From Cytophaga sp. FL35 (GTDB lineage Bacteria > Bacteroidota > Bacteroidia > Flavobacteriales > Flavobacteriaceae): 64,000 nt of DNA. The position numbers and the translations under genes are program-made. Where the stretch lies: NCBI RefSeq assembly GCF_014349235.1, contig NZ_JACSOH010000007.1, positions 62,001-126,000 of the forward strand, read 5' to 3'. The notes under the pieces are model-generated. The model saw only the letters and a list, made by a program, of their open reading frames with translations. It was not told where the DNA came from and ran no database searches. Of the stretch, positions 23,763-32,604 are shown piece by piece; position 1 is the stretch's first letter, and the number at the start of each line of letters is the position of its first letter.

Positions 23763-25934
23763 ATGGCAGGTATTCACCCAAAAACATTACAAGATTTAGA
23801 GTTTCCCACGGTTCTCCAGCAGGTTTCCGCCCGTTGTCGTACCGAGCATGGCAAGGCCTTGGCCTTAGAGATTGCCCCCTTTACCGATGATGAGCACATA
23901 CGGGAGCAATTGGGGCAAACGGCTGAGTACCTATCCTCCTTTGTTAGTGAAAACCGCATTCCGCCCCACTCTTTTGAGGGGATAGACAAGGAATTGCAAT
24001 TGCTGGAGATTGAAAATACGGTTTTGGAGGTACAGGGATTCAAAAAGATTTCCAGTATTTGCACCAATATTTCCACCCTAAAAAAGTTCCTTAAAAAATT
24101 CAAGGAATACTACCCCCTCTTACATGCTGCCATTGAGGAAATTGAGGAAAATAAAGAGATTCCGGCCTTGGTGGATGCCGTTATCGACCGTTTTGGGGAA
24201 GTACGGGACAAAGCTTCGGACAAACTTTTCACACTTAGAAGGGAAATTCAACAGGTAAAGGGTAAAATTGGACAAAGCTTTTCATCGGCCCTTAATCTAT
24301 ATAACGGGTCGGATTATTTGGATGATATTCGGGAATCCGTTGTAGAAAACAGGCGGGTGTTAGCAGTAAAAGCTATGTACAGAAGAAAGGTAAAGGGTAC
24401 CGTCATGGGTACTTCAAAAACCGGCAGCATTGTTTATATTGAACCAGAAGCCACCCTCAAATATAGCCGTGAGCTGAACAATCTGGAGTTTGATGAGCAA
24501 GAAGAAGTACAACGGATCCTGAAGGAACTTACCAATCAAATTCGTCCGTTTGCCTACCTCCTATCCACTTATCAGCAGTATTTGGCACATTTGGATATCG
24601 TGGGCGCCAAAGCCAAATATGCGGAGGATACCAATTCCCTATTGCCGGAAATCAATACGGAAGAACGACTTTTTCTTCGGGAGGCCTACCATCCCTTGCT
24701 GTATTTAAGCAACAAACTTAAAAACGAAAAGACCTATCCGCAAACCATAGAACTACATCCTGAAAATAGGATAATCGTCATTTCCGGACCTAACGCAGGT
24801 GGAAAAAGTATCACCCTAAAAACAATCGGATTACTTCAAGTAATGCTTCAATCAGGACTTCTAATTCCCGTTCATGAAAGGAGTTCCGTTTCTTTTTTCA
24901 AAACTATACTAACCGATATTGGCGACAATCAGTCCATAGAAAACCACTTGAGTACGTACAGCTATCGCCTCAAGAACATGAACAACTTTTTGCGCCTGTG
25001 CAATGACAACACCCTGTTCTTGATCGATGAGTTTGGTACCGGTAGTGACCCGGAATTGGGAGGCGCACTGGCGGAAGCTTTTTTAGAGGTTTTCTACGAA
25101 CGAAATTCCTATGGCGTCATCACCACCCACTATGCCAATCTAAAAGCCTTGGCAAACGAACTACCACACGCAACCAATGCCAACATGCTTTTTGATGGCC
25201 GCACCCTTGAACCTACCTTCCAACTGGTTTTGGGCGAAGCGGGAAGTTCTTTCACGTTTGAAGTAGCCCAAAAGAACGGTATTCCCTATTCTTTGATCAA
25301 CAAGGCGAAGAAAAAGATAGAGCGGGGCAAGGTCCGTTTTGATGCCACTATTGCCAAATTGCAGAAGGAACGCAGTAAAATGGCCCGTACGGGCAATAGA
25401 TTGCAGGAAGAAGAAACCAAGGCCAAGGAGGAAGCGGCACGTTTGGAAAAACTGAACGCCAAGATCAAAAGCAAATTGGAAAATTATCAGGAGCTCTACG
25501 ACCATGACCAGCGCATGATTCAACTGGGCAATAAGGTGAACAAAGCGGCCGACAAATATTTTAGGGACAAAAAGAAAAGACCATTGGTTTCCGAACTGTT
25601 GCGCATTGTAGAAACCGAAAATAGCAAACGCAAAAAACAATCGGCCAAACAAGCCAAAGCAGAACGTGAAAAAAAGGCCCAAGTAGCCCAAGAAGTACAA
25701 AAAGAGGTCAAGGTTATCCGCGAAAAGAAAAAGGTTGAAAAGCAAAAGGCCATTGTCAAGGAAAAGAACAAACCCAGACCTGTTTTCAAGGTGGGCGACC
25801 GGGTACGAATGCAAGATGGTAAAGCCGTAGGAAGTATCGATTCCCTGGAAAAAGGAAAGGCCATTGTCAACTATGGAATGTTCACCACCAATGTGAGCGT
25901 TGACCAGTTAGAATTGGTACAAAAGGCCAAATAG
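23763..25934 (+). CDS. mutS2: MutS2-family ATPase lacking the Smr domain
   Basis: 723 residues. The MutS-type ATPase is intact: Walker A ISGPNAGGKSITLKT (about 340), Walker B NTLFLIDEFGTGSDPELGG and the ABC-like TTHYANLKALA. The core/lever domains precede it, and a long Lys/Glu-rich coiled coil (about 510-670) follows. The C-terminus ends in a small KOW-like segment (VGDRVRMQDGKAVGSID) and has no Smr endonuclease domain (no LDLRG-type motif), so it is shorter than Bacillus MutS2 (about 785 residues). It probably acts in ribosome rescue or suppression of recombination rather than as a nuclease. Confidence 0.9.
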   Translation: MAGIHPKTLQDLEFPTVLQQVSARCRTEHGKALALEIAPFTDDEHIREQLGQTAEYLSSFVSENRIPPHSFEGIDKELQLLEIENTVLEVQGFKKISSICTNISTLKKFLKKFKEYYPLLHAAIEEIEENKEIPALVDAVIDRFGEVRDKASDKLFTLRREIQQVKGKIGQSFSSALNLYNGSDYLDDIRESVVENRRVLAVKAMYRRKVKGTVMGTSKTGSIVYIEPEATLKYSRELNNLEFDEQEEVQRILKELTNQIRPFAYLLSTYQQYLAHLDIVGAKAKYAEDTNSLLPEINTEERLFLREAYHPLLYLSNKLKNEKTYPQTIELHPENRIIVISGPNAGGKSITLKTIGLLQVMLQSGLLIPVHERSSVSFFKTILTDIGDNQSIENHLSTYSYRLKNMNNFLRLCNDNTLFLIDEFGTGSDPELGGALAEAFLEVFYERNSYGVITTHYANLKALANELPHATNANMLFDGRTLEPTFQLVLGEAGSSFTFEVAQKNGIPYSLINKAKKKIERGKVRFDATIAKLQKERSKMARTGNRLQEEETKAKEEAARLEKLNAKIKSKLENYQELYDHDQRMIQLGNKVNKAADKYFRDKKKRPLVSELLRIVETENSKRKKQSAKQAKAEREKKAQVAQEVQKEVKVIREKKKVEKQKAIVKEKNKPRPVFKVGDRVRMQDGKAVGSIDSLEKGKAIVNYGMFTTNVSVDQLELVQKAK

Positions 25935-25956
25935 AGCCGGTTATCAATAGTTCATA

Positions 25957-25970
25957 AATCGTATACGATT
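25957..25970. repeat. dispersed palindrome AATCGTATACGATT, copy 4
   Basis: A perfect 14-bp palindrome, intergenic, 22 bp after the mutS2 stop. Identical to the copies inside genes at 12419 and 17351. Confidence 0.7.
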
Positions 25971-26021
25971 ATATCAAAACCTCCTTCTTTAAAGTCATCT
26001 ACGCCATAAATCGTAAAGATT

Positions 26022-26073
26022 AAAACAAAAAACAGCCGACACCAAGTTGTTGAATCGCAACTTAAGGTGCCGG
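26022..26073 (-). terminator. intrinsic terminator after the cytolysin-like gene
   Basis: On the minus strand a long hairpin (CCG, GGTG/CACC and AAGTTG/CAACTT blocks with small bulges, 26073-26036) is followed by TGTTTTTTGTTTTA. It lies 40 bp after the stop at 26115. Confidence 0.6.
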
Positions 26074-26114
26074 ACTGTCCGTTCTAAAAAATAGTACTCC
26101 TAAAATTTCAGAAT

Positions 26115-27686
26115 TTAATCTTCCTTTACGCTAATGGTCTTACAAAATCCTAGAAAATCCTTTTCGGAGCAGTAAACTTTAAAGTCCCTTTCACTACTCA
26201 AGTATTTAAGGTGAAATTCTCCCATTCGGTCCCATTGCAAGAGCGCATTTTGTAAATCAAATTGCACGTACACATCATGGGCTCCGTTTGGCGGACTTTT
26301 AACAACCCTTTTATCATTGTTTACGGTATAGTATCCGGTTTGGGTCACATTATTGGTTCCTTGCTTTTTATAAATAAACCGGAAACGGGTATCGTAGTTG
26401 GAATCGTTTACCACAATAATGTTCTCATGGTCGTATAGAAAGGTACCGCAAGTCTCAATATTGTAATCTGTCTGATAACCAATTTTGGCAATGGTATTAT
26501 CCTTTAGGTATTTTACGGTATAACCCACGGGCGCCCCTGGGTTTTCCCTATTATAATCGGCACTTTCCTCAATCACGTAGTACAGGCCGCCCTCCCCTTC
26601 TTCCAAACTGTTTCCGGTGATGACCTTGGTAGCCACTTTGGCATTTCCGCCTATGGTCACCACGTTAAAGGTCGATTCACGAATAACTTTTTCGTAGCTC
26701 GCATCAATTTCTCCTTTTATAGATTTGGCTTTGGTGGCATAGTCCAACACTGCCTCCAAATTAACATCGGTAGTGGTATCAGTGGTTTCCATCCGAATCA
26801 TAACAATTCGACCATATTGTACGGAACTTACATAGGCTGGCGGATTCTCTTCCGAAATTAAGGATTGGAGTCCACTCGCGCTCGCCTCACTACCAAATAC
26901 GGCCGCTGGGCTGTCCGGTGTTTCTGCCACCACATCATAGTACACCTGCCTGTAAAGTGCCGCAGCTACTCTTTTCTCGGTACTCTTGGAATAATCAAAC
27001 TGGGATTCAAAGGAAGAACCCGTGGCCCAATCGGCACTTACTTTTAAGGACAAGCTCATTTGCTCACTGGTATAGACCGATGTTTTTTCAAAATAGGTGT
27101 CGGCATCAATGGCATAGCCTTGAGTGGCGATATCGGAATTCCAATATTCCAAAGCCTTGTCAATTTCCGCTTGGGTATTTTGGTAGTTGGGCTCCTCTAT
27201 GGTCAGATTTCCACCTTCTCCTATTCCCGGCAATTCCACCCTAATTTTTACCGGAGCCTTATCTACCTGCAAGGGTTGTGGCGCCCCTTCTATCAGCACT
27301 TTATTACCTAGCACCAAAGCCCCCGGGTAAATGACCCCTAACGTAGGGTCGAACATCACCACATTTTCAAAGTTGGAGCGGATGTCATGATAAACCGTTT
27401 TGCACTCCGTTATATAGCCCTTGTCGGTATTCCGTTGCGGATTTCCCTCATTGGAAGTACTTCCTGTGGAGGACTGCACATTTAAAAGTTCGTTAGGGTC
27501 GTAATTTAGACCCTTAATAAAGTCATTGATTTTCGCGGTTTCTTCTTCACTTAAAGTGTCCTTTGCTACGGGCTTTTCTACTGAAGGCTCATCGGTGTCC
27601 GAACCTTCGTCTTTACTACATCCAACAATAAAGAGAACAAAAAGGATTACGAATAACTGTCTAAAATGGAATGGTCTTGTTTTCAT
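26115..27686 (-). CDS. cholesterol-dependent-cytolysin-like lipoprotein
   Basis: 523 residues from the ATG at 27686 (a TTG 24 bases upstream is less likely). A lipobox IVGC puts the lipid on Cys23. The thiol-activated cytolysin core is clear: YPGALVLGNKVLIEGAPQP, the transmembrane-hairpin region QFDYSKSTEKRVAAALYRQVYYDV, the family signature ENPPAYVSSVQYGRIVMIRMETT split around residue 285, STFNVVTIGGNAKVATKVITG and NPGAPVGYTVKYLKDN. The C-terminal domain is short and has no Trp-rich undecapeptide or cholesterol-recognition pair, as in CDC-like proteins of other Bacteroidota such as Elizabethkingia. It probably forms pores, perhaps against other cells, with a non-cholesterol receptor. It is divergent from a TPR/HTH regulator. 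Confidence 0.88.
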   Translation of the reverse strand: MKTRPFHFRQLFVILFVLFIVGCSKDEGSDTDEPSVEKPVAKDTLSEEETAKINDFIKGLNYDPNELLNVQSSTGSTSNEGNPQRNTDKGYITECKTVYHDIRSNFENVVMFDPTLGVIYPGALVLGNKVLIEGAPQPLQVDKAPVKIRVELPGIGEGGNLTIEEPNYQNTQAEIDKALEYWNSDIATQGYAIDADTYFEKTSVYTSEQMSLSLKVSADWATGSSFESQFDYSKSTEKRVAAALYRQVYYDVVAETPDSPAAVFGSEASASGLQSLISEENPPAYVSSVQYGRIVMIRMETTDTTTDVNLEAVLDYATKAKSIKGEIDASYEKVIRESTFNVVTIGGNAKVATKVITGNSLEEGEGGLYYVIEESADYNRENPGAPVGYTVKYLKDNTIAKIGYQTDYNIETCGTFLYDHENIIVVNDSNYDTRFRFIYKKQGTNNVTQTGYYTVNNDKRVVKSPPNGAHDVYVQFDLQNALLQWDRMGEFHLKYLSSERDFKVYCSEKDFLGFCKTISVKED

Positions 27687-27991
27687 TGTATAAGGTTTTT
27701 TAGGATTCAACAGGTCTAAACTACCTCATTATCAGTGCGAACCATTTAAAATGGCATGGACAAAGCATGGACAAGCATTAAAAAATGTCCCAAAAAATTT
27801 CAAAGCCTACATATATCGATAGCTAGAAAAAATATATTAAAATATTGATATACAGTTATTTACAATATTTCTTTTCTGTAATTCGCTCAAAAAATATATA
27901 GACTGGACATGGACAAACAGATTTTGGAGATGGACAACTGCTATTTGGCAAGCACTTTTCTTTTTATCTTTCCTATACTAATCCAACCATT
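27687..27991. promoter_or_regulatory. 305-bp divergent control region with four ATGGACAA boxes
   Basis: The octamer ATGGACAA occurs at 27756-27763, 27767-27774, 27909-27916 and 27930-27937, all in the same direction. The first pair (11 bp apart, one helical turn) lies 70-90 bp upstream of the cytolysin-like gene; the second pair (21 bp apart) lies 55-83 bp upstream of the TPR regulator. A further TGGACA overlaps the third box (27904). The AT-rich middle (27800-27890) carries no gene. These are probable regulator-binding sites. Confidence 0.55.
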
Positions 27992-29893
27992 ATGCAACTG
28001 AATATCAAACCCTTCCTTCTGTTTTTCCTTTTTTGTCTCACCTGTTTTTCGCAAAGCAGACAACAAGAATTGGATAGTCTCATCCAACGTGCCGATCATT
28101 TACCGGATAATATTGAAAAGGCACAGGTACTATCACGAATTCACGAACGCATGATGTTCATGGATAACGAGCGTGCTTTGTTATTTGCCCGTGAAGCATT
28201 TGACCTCGCCAACCGAATAAATTATGAAAAGGGCGTTGCCAATGGATATTTACAGTTCGGTAATTACTATTACAATCAATCCAAAAACGACTCCGCATCC
28301 TTTTTTCATCATAAGGCCTTGAACGCCTTTAAGGATATGAAATCGGTCAAGGGGCAGATTTTCGCACTCCACTCCCTTGCAACCATTCAACGGGAGGCTG
28401 GAGATTTTGATAAAGCCATTGAAACCACCCAATCCATTCTACAGATGTATACCGAAGAAAATAGGAGTAATTCCGATTTGGGAAATTTTGATTTGAGAGG
28501 TTCGGAATACGAGGTGTTGGGCGGAATCTATTTTGAGAAGGGCAATTATTTGATTGCCTTGCAAGAGACCTTAAAAGCACTCAGATTTTTTGAGGATAAG
28601 GGGGATGAAGTACGAAAGGCCGATGCCCTAAAGCAATTGGCTGATATTGAATTTCAGCAAGAAAATTACGCTTCTAGCCTCAACTATGCTATGAAGGCCA
28701 TTGCCATCTATAAGGAAAACGATGATAAGATATACGCTAGTTATGCTTTAAACACCGCAGGGTTAGCCTCTGAAAAACTGGGAAATACAAAAAAATCAAA
28801 AAATTTACTAGAAGAATCTTTAGAGCTTGCCAAAGAAATGAACGTGCAGACCATGATGGCAACTTCCCTAAAAGATTTGGGCAGGTTAGTTTACAAAGAA
28901 GGTAATTATGAAAGTGCCCGGTCCCTTTTGGTAGAATCTATCGAAATCGCCCAAAAAGAAGACATTAAATTGAACCTTACCGCCGCCCTACATGAGATGG
29001 CCAATTTAAAAATGTTTGAGGAAGAGTATCAAAGTGCTTTAACCGATATTAATGAAGTGATTGCCATTTCAGAAGAAATAGAAGTTTTACCCACTTTAAG
29101 GGACGCCCTAAAAACGAAAGCTGAACTTCAAAAACTAATGGGCAACACCAATGACGCCTATACCAACTTTAGTAGATATGCCATCATCAACGACAGCCTC
29201 TACTCCAACCGAAAAGCGCAACAAATAGCAGAACTGAAAACTATTTATGAGACCGAAAAAAAGGAAGCGGCCCTGGCCTTACAGGAAGAAGAAATAGCCG
29301 TCCTCAATGAAAAGGCGAAAGTGGACAAGCTCACCAAAGGTTTGTACGCCGGAGGAATGGCGGCCTTTATTCTGGTGTCGGGATTGTTGTATTTCGGCTT
29401 CCGGCAGCGTATTAAGAAAAATAGGATTGCCCGTGAAAAACAGGAAGCCATTTACCAGCAGGAAATTGAGCACAAACAAAAGGAATTGGCGAGCCAGACC
29501 CTCCATTTGGTACAAAAGAATACGTTTATTCAAGAGCTAATGGAGAATTTGGAGAACGTAAAAAACTCCCCGGACAGGTTTAAAACCGAATTCAGGCGAA
29601 TGGTCATGCTGCTAAAAAAGGAGAATGCCTCGGATAAGGATTGGGAAGTCTTTAAAACCTACTTCTCTGAAGTTCACAATGATTTTGATCAAAAGCTCAA
29701 GACCATTTATGCGGACATCAGCGAAAAAGAAATTCGATTGGCAGCCTTTTTACGCATGAACCTCACCACCAAAGAAATTGCCGCTACCCTCAATGTCTTG
29801 CCCGATAGTATTTTAAAGTCTAAATACCGATTAAAAAAGAAATTGGGACTGGGCAAAGAGCAGGATTTAATGATTTTCCTCAATAATTTATGA
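27992..29893 (+). CDS. TPR-repeat membrane protein with C-terminal LuxR-like HTH
   Basis: 633 residues. Signal peptide (about 1-21, ending TCFSQ), then about seven tetratricopeptide repeats (30-400; e.g. ANGYLQFGNYYYNQSKNDSA and ALNTAGLASEKLGNTKKSKN), a coiled coil, a transmembrane helix at about 450-470 (GLYAGGMAAFILVSGLLYFGF), another coiled coil, and a LuxR-like helix-turn-helix (SEKEIRLAAFLRMNLTTKEIAATLNVLPDSI in two halves). This is a one-component sensor layout common in Bacteroidota. It is divergent from the cytolysin-like gene and probably controls it. Confidence 0.85.
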   Translation: MQLNIKPFLLFFLFCLTCFSQSRQQELDSLIQRADHLPDNIEKAQVLSRIHERMMFMDNERALLFAREAFDLANRINYEKGVANGYLQFGNYYYNQSKNDSASFFHHKALNAFKDMKSVKGQIFALHSLATIQREAGDFDKAIETTQSILQMYTEENRSNSDLGNFDLRGSEYEVLGGIYFEKGNYLIALQETLKALRFFEDKGDEVRKADALKQLADIEFQQENYASSLNYAMKAIAIYKENDDKIYASYALNTAGLASEKLGNTKKSKNLLEESLELAKEMNVQTMMATSLKDLGRLVYKEGNYESARSLLVESIEIAQKEDIKLNLTAALHEMANLKMFEEEYQSALTDINEVIAISEEIEVLPTLRDALKTKAELQKLMGNTNDAYTNFSRYAIINDSLYSNRKAQQIAELKTIYETEKKEAALALQEEEIAVLNEKAKVDKLTKGLYAGGMAAFILVSGLLYFGFRQRIKKNRIAREKQEAIYQQEIEHKQKELASQTLHLVQKNTFIQELMENLENVKNSPDRFKTEFRRMVMLLKKENASDKDWEVFKTYFSEVHNDFDQKLKTIYADISEKEIRLAAFLRMNLTTKEIAATLNVLPDSILKSKYRLKKKLGLGKEQDLMIFLNNL

Positions 29894-30086
29894 ATTACGA
29901 AAAATATAGCGGATAGTATTTTGGACAAGAGAGTGTTAAGGGAAAGCTTAATATCAGTCAATTCTAAACTTAAAGAACTGGATCAAATGCATATCTTAAT
30001 AAAGATAGCACTAAGAATAAGTTGCTAATAGAAGTTTTTAAAAGCATTAACTTCACACAAGGCAAGGGCTCCCAAAAATTTCCCAT

Positions 30087-30968
30087 ATGCAAATGAAAAA
30101 ATTTACCGACTTCAAAACATTTAATAATTTCATTGGTGTTGATGAGCCAATCGATGAAGATATTGATGTTGGGTGCTATCCAGAAAACATCCTTTTGAAG
30201 TCTGATGGGATTTATATTGATTTTTATCGAATTTCCTTTAAAACGAATTATATAAATCCCGACTCACCAAACTTTGATCATAGTGACCCAAAACCTATTA
30301 CGGCGGTATTTTTTAATAGTCCTGGAAAACTTTATGAATGGGGGTTAGATGATTTATTTGAGGGTTTTTATCTACAATTATCAAAGAAGATAATTGAAGA
30401 TAACCGTTACCTTTTTCAAAACTTTCTCGAATACGGCTACCATGAGGCCTTGTTTTTGAATGAGGAGGAAGAGAAGGAGATTGTTCTTCTTTATGAGAAT
30501 TTGATGCAAAAGGCAAATAATAAAAGTACAGGTCAAGATGTACTTTTGGCCTATGTGAATCTAATTCTGAATTTGGTAGAATCTTTCTATAAAAGACAGT
30601 TTTCTACAGAAGCAAAAAAGTACAACTATATAGTAAGCGAGTTTCAACAGCTTCTGAGAGACTACTATGACGGTAGAACCAAAGGCGTGCCCTCGGTACA
30701 CTATTTTGCTGAGAAGATGAAACTGACACCTAATTATTTGGGTGATGTTTTAAAAACTTTCACCCATAAATCAGCAATTGAAACTATTCATGAACACATT
30801 ACGCATGAAGCAAAAAAACTACTTCTCGAAAGCAAACTTACTAATTCGGAAATAGCATTTGAATTAGGTTTTGACTATCCCAACTATTTTGCCAAACTAT
30901 TCAAAAAACAAACCCAGCTTACCCCAAAACAGTATAGAATAAAACAAAGAGCTCTTAACAACGGCTAG
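30087..30968 (+). CDS. AraC-family transcriptional regulator
   Basis: 293 residues. The N-terminal ~175 residues form a cupin-like sensing domain; the C-terminal double HTH is typical: VHYFAEKMKLTPNYLGDVLKTF (first HTH) and LTNSEIAFELGFDYPNYFAKLFKKQTQLTPKQYR (second, with the family's LGFDxxxYFxxxFKKxxxxTPxxYR signature). AT-rich relative to neighbours, with the following hydrolase gene. It probably activates that hydrolase gene, 111 bp downstream. Confidence 0.9.
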   Translation: MQMKKFTDFKTFNNFIGVDEPIDEDIDVGCYPENILLKSDGIYIDFYRISFKTNYINPDSPNFDHSDPKPITAVFFNSPGKLYEWGLDDLFEGFYLQLSKKIIEDNRYLFQNFLEYGYHEALFLNEEEEKEIVLLYENLMQKANNKSTGQDVLLAYVNLILNLVESFYKRQFSTEAKKYNYIVSEFQQLLRDYYDGRTKGVPSVHYFAEKMKLTPNYLGDVLKTFTHKSAIETIHEHITHEAKKLLLESKLTNSEIAFELGFDYPNYFAKLFKKQTQLTPKQYRIKQRALNNG

Positions 30969-31079
30969 AATACCGCTTATCTGTAAAATGTTTCTTTTTT
31001 TTCAGTAAATCGTCCAGTAAGAAGTTCATATTGTTGGGTAATATTGATAAACGTATCATTATTAATATTAAAACTCTAT

Positions 31080-32024
31080 ATGATGTCACAACAAAAAATT
31101 TCTTACAAGAACACAAATAACGGGCTGATGATGTCCGCTTATCTAAATTTTCCTAATGATTTCGATGAAAATAAAAAACATCCTGCATTGGTAATAACGC
31201 ATCCTGGAGGTGGTGTAAAAGAACAAACTGCGGGTATTTATGGAAGGAAGTTTTCAGAGCACGGTTTTATAACTATAGTGACAGATGCTTCTTATCAAGG
31301 TGAAAGTGGCGGAGAACCTCGTCAATTAGAGAATCCTTATGTAAGAACTGAAGATGTCAGTTCAGCAATTGATTACTTGAACACTTTAGATTATGTAGAT
31401 AGTGATCGTATTGGTGCTTGGGGAATTTGTGCTGGCGGTGGCTATACGGTAAATGCTGCTATCAACGATAAAAGAATTAAAGCGGTTGGTACGGTCAGTG
31501 CTGTAAATATCGGTCATATGTTCAGCAAAGGATGGTTGGGTGACCAAGACATGAAAGATGCTATCAAGTGGCTTGAATTTGGAGCTACAGCGCGCTCACA
31601 AGAGGCAAAAGGTGATGATGTAGTTCAAATGCCAATGGCTCCAATGAAGAAAGAAGATACGCCATATACTGATTTAAAGGAAGCTTGGGAATATTATCAT
31701 ACTGACAGAGCGCAATGTTCAACTGCTCCTGGCTATGGCACAGCCCGAAGCTTGACCCAATTGGTCACTTACGATGCCTTTAATATGGCCGAAATCTATC
31801 TAACACAACCGTTATTTGTAGTTGCGGGAAGTGTGGCTGAATCTAAGTGGATGAGTGATGACCTGATGGAGCGTGCCGGATCGGATAATAAAGAAATGTA
31901 TATTGTTGAGGGAGCGAATCATATGAAACTATATGACATTCCAGAATATTTGGACGAAGCCGTCGCTCAATTAGCACCTTTCTTCAAAGAACACTTGGGA
32001 GTTTCTGAACCTATTGAGGCTTAG
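31080..32024 (+). CDS. alpha/beta hydrolase, dienelactone-hydrolase-like
   Basis: 314 residues from the ATG at 31080; a longer TTG reading from 31044 adds a hydrophobic stretch without support. THPGGGVKEQTAG carries the oxyanion HPGGG loop. The nucleophile elbow reads GAWGICAGGGYTV, so the nucleophile is Cys, as in dienelactone hydrolases (G-x-C-x-G-G), not Ser. The acid and His are probably in VVAGSVAESKW and EGANHMKLYD. The substrate is unknown. Paired with the AraC regulator upstream and closed by a terminator at 32034-32070. Confidence 0.8.
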   Translation: MMSQQKISYKNTNNGLMMSAYLNFPNDFDENKKHPALVITHPGGGVKEQTAGIYGRKFSEHGFITIVTDASYQGESGGEPRQLENPYVRTEDVSSAIDYLNTLDYVDSDRIGAWGICAGGGYTVNAAINDKRIKAVGTVSAVNIGHMFSKGWLGDQDMKDAIKWLEFGATARSQEAKGDDVVQMPMAPMKKEDTPYTDLKEAWEYYHTDRAQCSTAPGYGTARSLTQLVTYDAFNMAEIYLTQPLFVVAGSVAESKWMSDDLMERAGSDNKEMYIVEGANHMKLYDIPEYLDEAVAQLAPFFKEHLGVSEPIEA

Positions 32025-32033
32025 GATGAAATT

Positions 32034-32070
32034 AAGAAATGGGCCGAATAATCCCCTCGGCCCATTTCTT
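32034..32070 (+). terminator. terminator after the hydrolase gene
   Basis: AAGAAATGGGCCGA pairs perfectly over 14 bp with TCGGCCCATTTCTT around a 9-base loop. The T-rich end is short (CTTTAATATTT). Confidence 0.7.
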
Positions 32071-32151
32071 TAATATTTCCAAAAACTTATTCAATCACTT
32101 ATCAGTTATTAAAATTCACTTTCCCTTTTAAGCAGTTACCTTTAATCACTA

Positions 32152-32159
32152 TATCTTTG
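32152..32159 (+). promoter_or_regulatory. -7 promoter element for the DCC gene
   Basis: TATCTTTG matches TAnnTTTG and ends 40 bases before the ATG at 32200. Confidence 0.4.
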
Positions 32160-32199
32160 CATCGCAACCTTAATTTAGAAAGGGTCGCTTGATAGCAGC

Positions 32200-32604
32200 A
32201 TGGAAAAAAACAAACAAATCATTCTTTTTGACGGGGTATGCAATCTTTGCAACAATGCCGTACAGTTTGTCATCAAAAGGGATAAAAAAGATGTGTTTCG
32301 ATATGCCGCCCTGCAAAGTGAGGTGGGCCAGCAATTGTCCAAAGAGCGAGGTATTGATACCTCAAAGGTAGATTCCATAATTCTTATTGATCCCGGCACG
32401 GCCTACTACACCAAATCGACCGCAGCCCTGGAAATAGGCAAGCAGCTAAAAGGATATCGGGGCCTATCCTCCATTCTACTTTGGATACCGACACCTATCC
32501 GTGATATCGTATACGATTTTATTGCCAAAAATCGCTACAACTGGTACGGTAAAAAAGACCATTGTATGGTACCCACCCCAGAATTAAAGGCAAAGTTTCT
32601 TTAA
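32200..32604 (+). CDS. DCC-family thiol-disulfide oxidoreductase (DUF393)
   Basis: 134 residues. IILFDGVCNLCNNAVQFVIK carries the family-naming DxxCxxC motif (Asp11, Cys14, Cys17), followed by RYAALQSEVG. The C-terminal half contains the IVYDFIAKNRY segment conserved in this family. It is soluble and short, with a thioredoxin-like fold; the physiological partner is unknown. It contains one copy of the TCGTATACGA palindrome, used to encode IVYDF. Confidence 0.88.
   Translation: MEKNKQIILFDGVCNLCNNAVQFVIKRDKKDVFRYAALQSEVGQQLSKERGIDTSKVDSIILIDPGTAYYTKSTAALEIGKQLKGYRGLSSILLWIPTPIRDIVYDFIAKNRYNWYGKKDHCMVPTPELKAKFL
32507..32516. repeat. dispersed palindrome TCGTATACGA, copy 5
   Basis: The 10-bp core inside the DCC gene (flanked as TATCGTATACGATTTT). 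The last copy seen; none was found between 33 and 64 kb. Confidence 0.65.

Noticed and set aside
25161-25814. 217-residue open frame opposite mutS2
   Set aside because: It is antisense to the coiled-coil coding region; its composition (repeated Phe/Leu/Val from GAA/AAG reversal) is typical of a shadow frame, and it has no independent start context.
22040-30992. Shared 14-mer ATCTGTAAAATGTT at 22040 and 30979
   Set aside because: Only two copies of an AT-rich word, with no extension of similarity on either side; likely chance.
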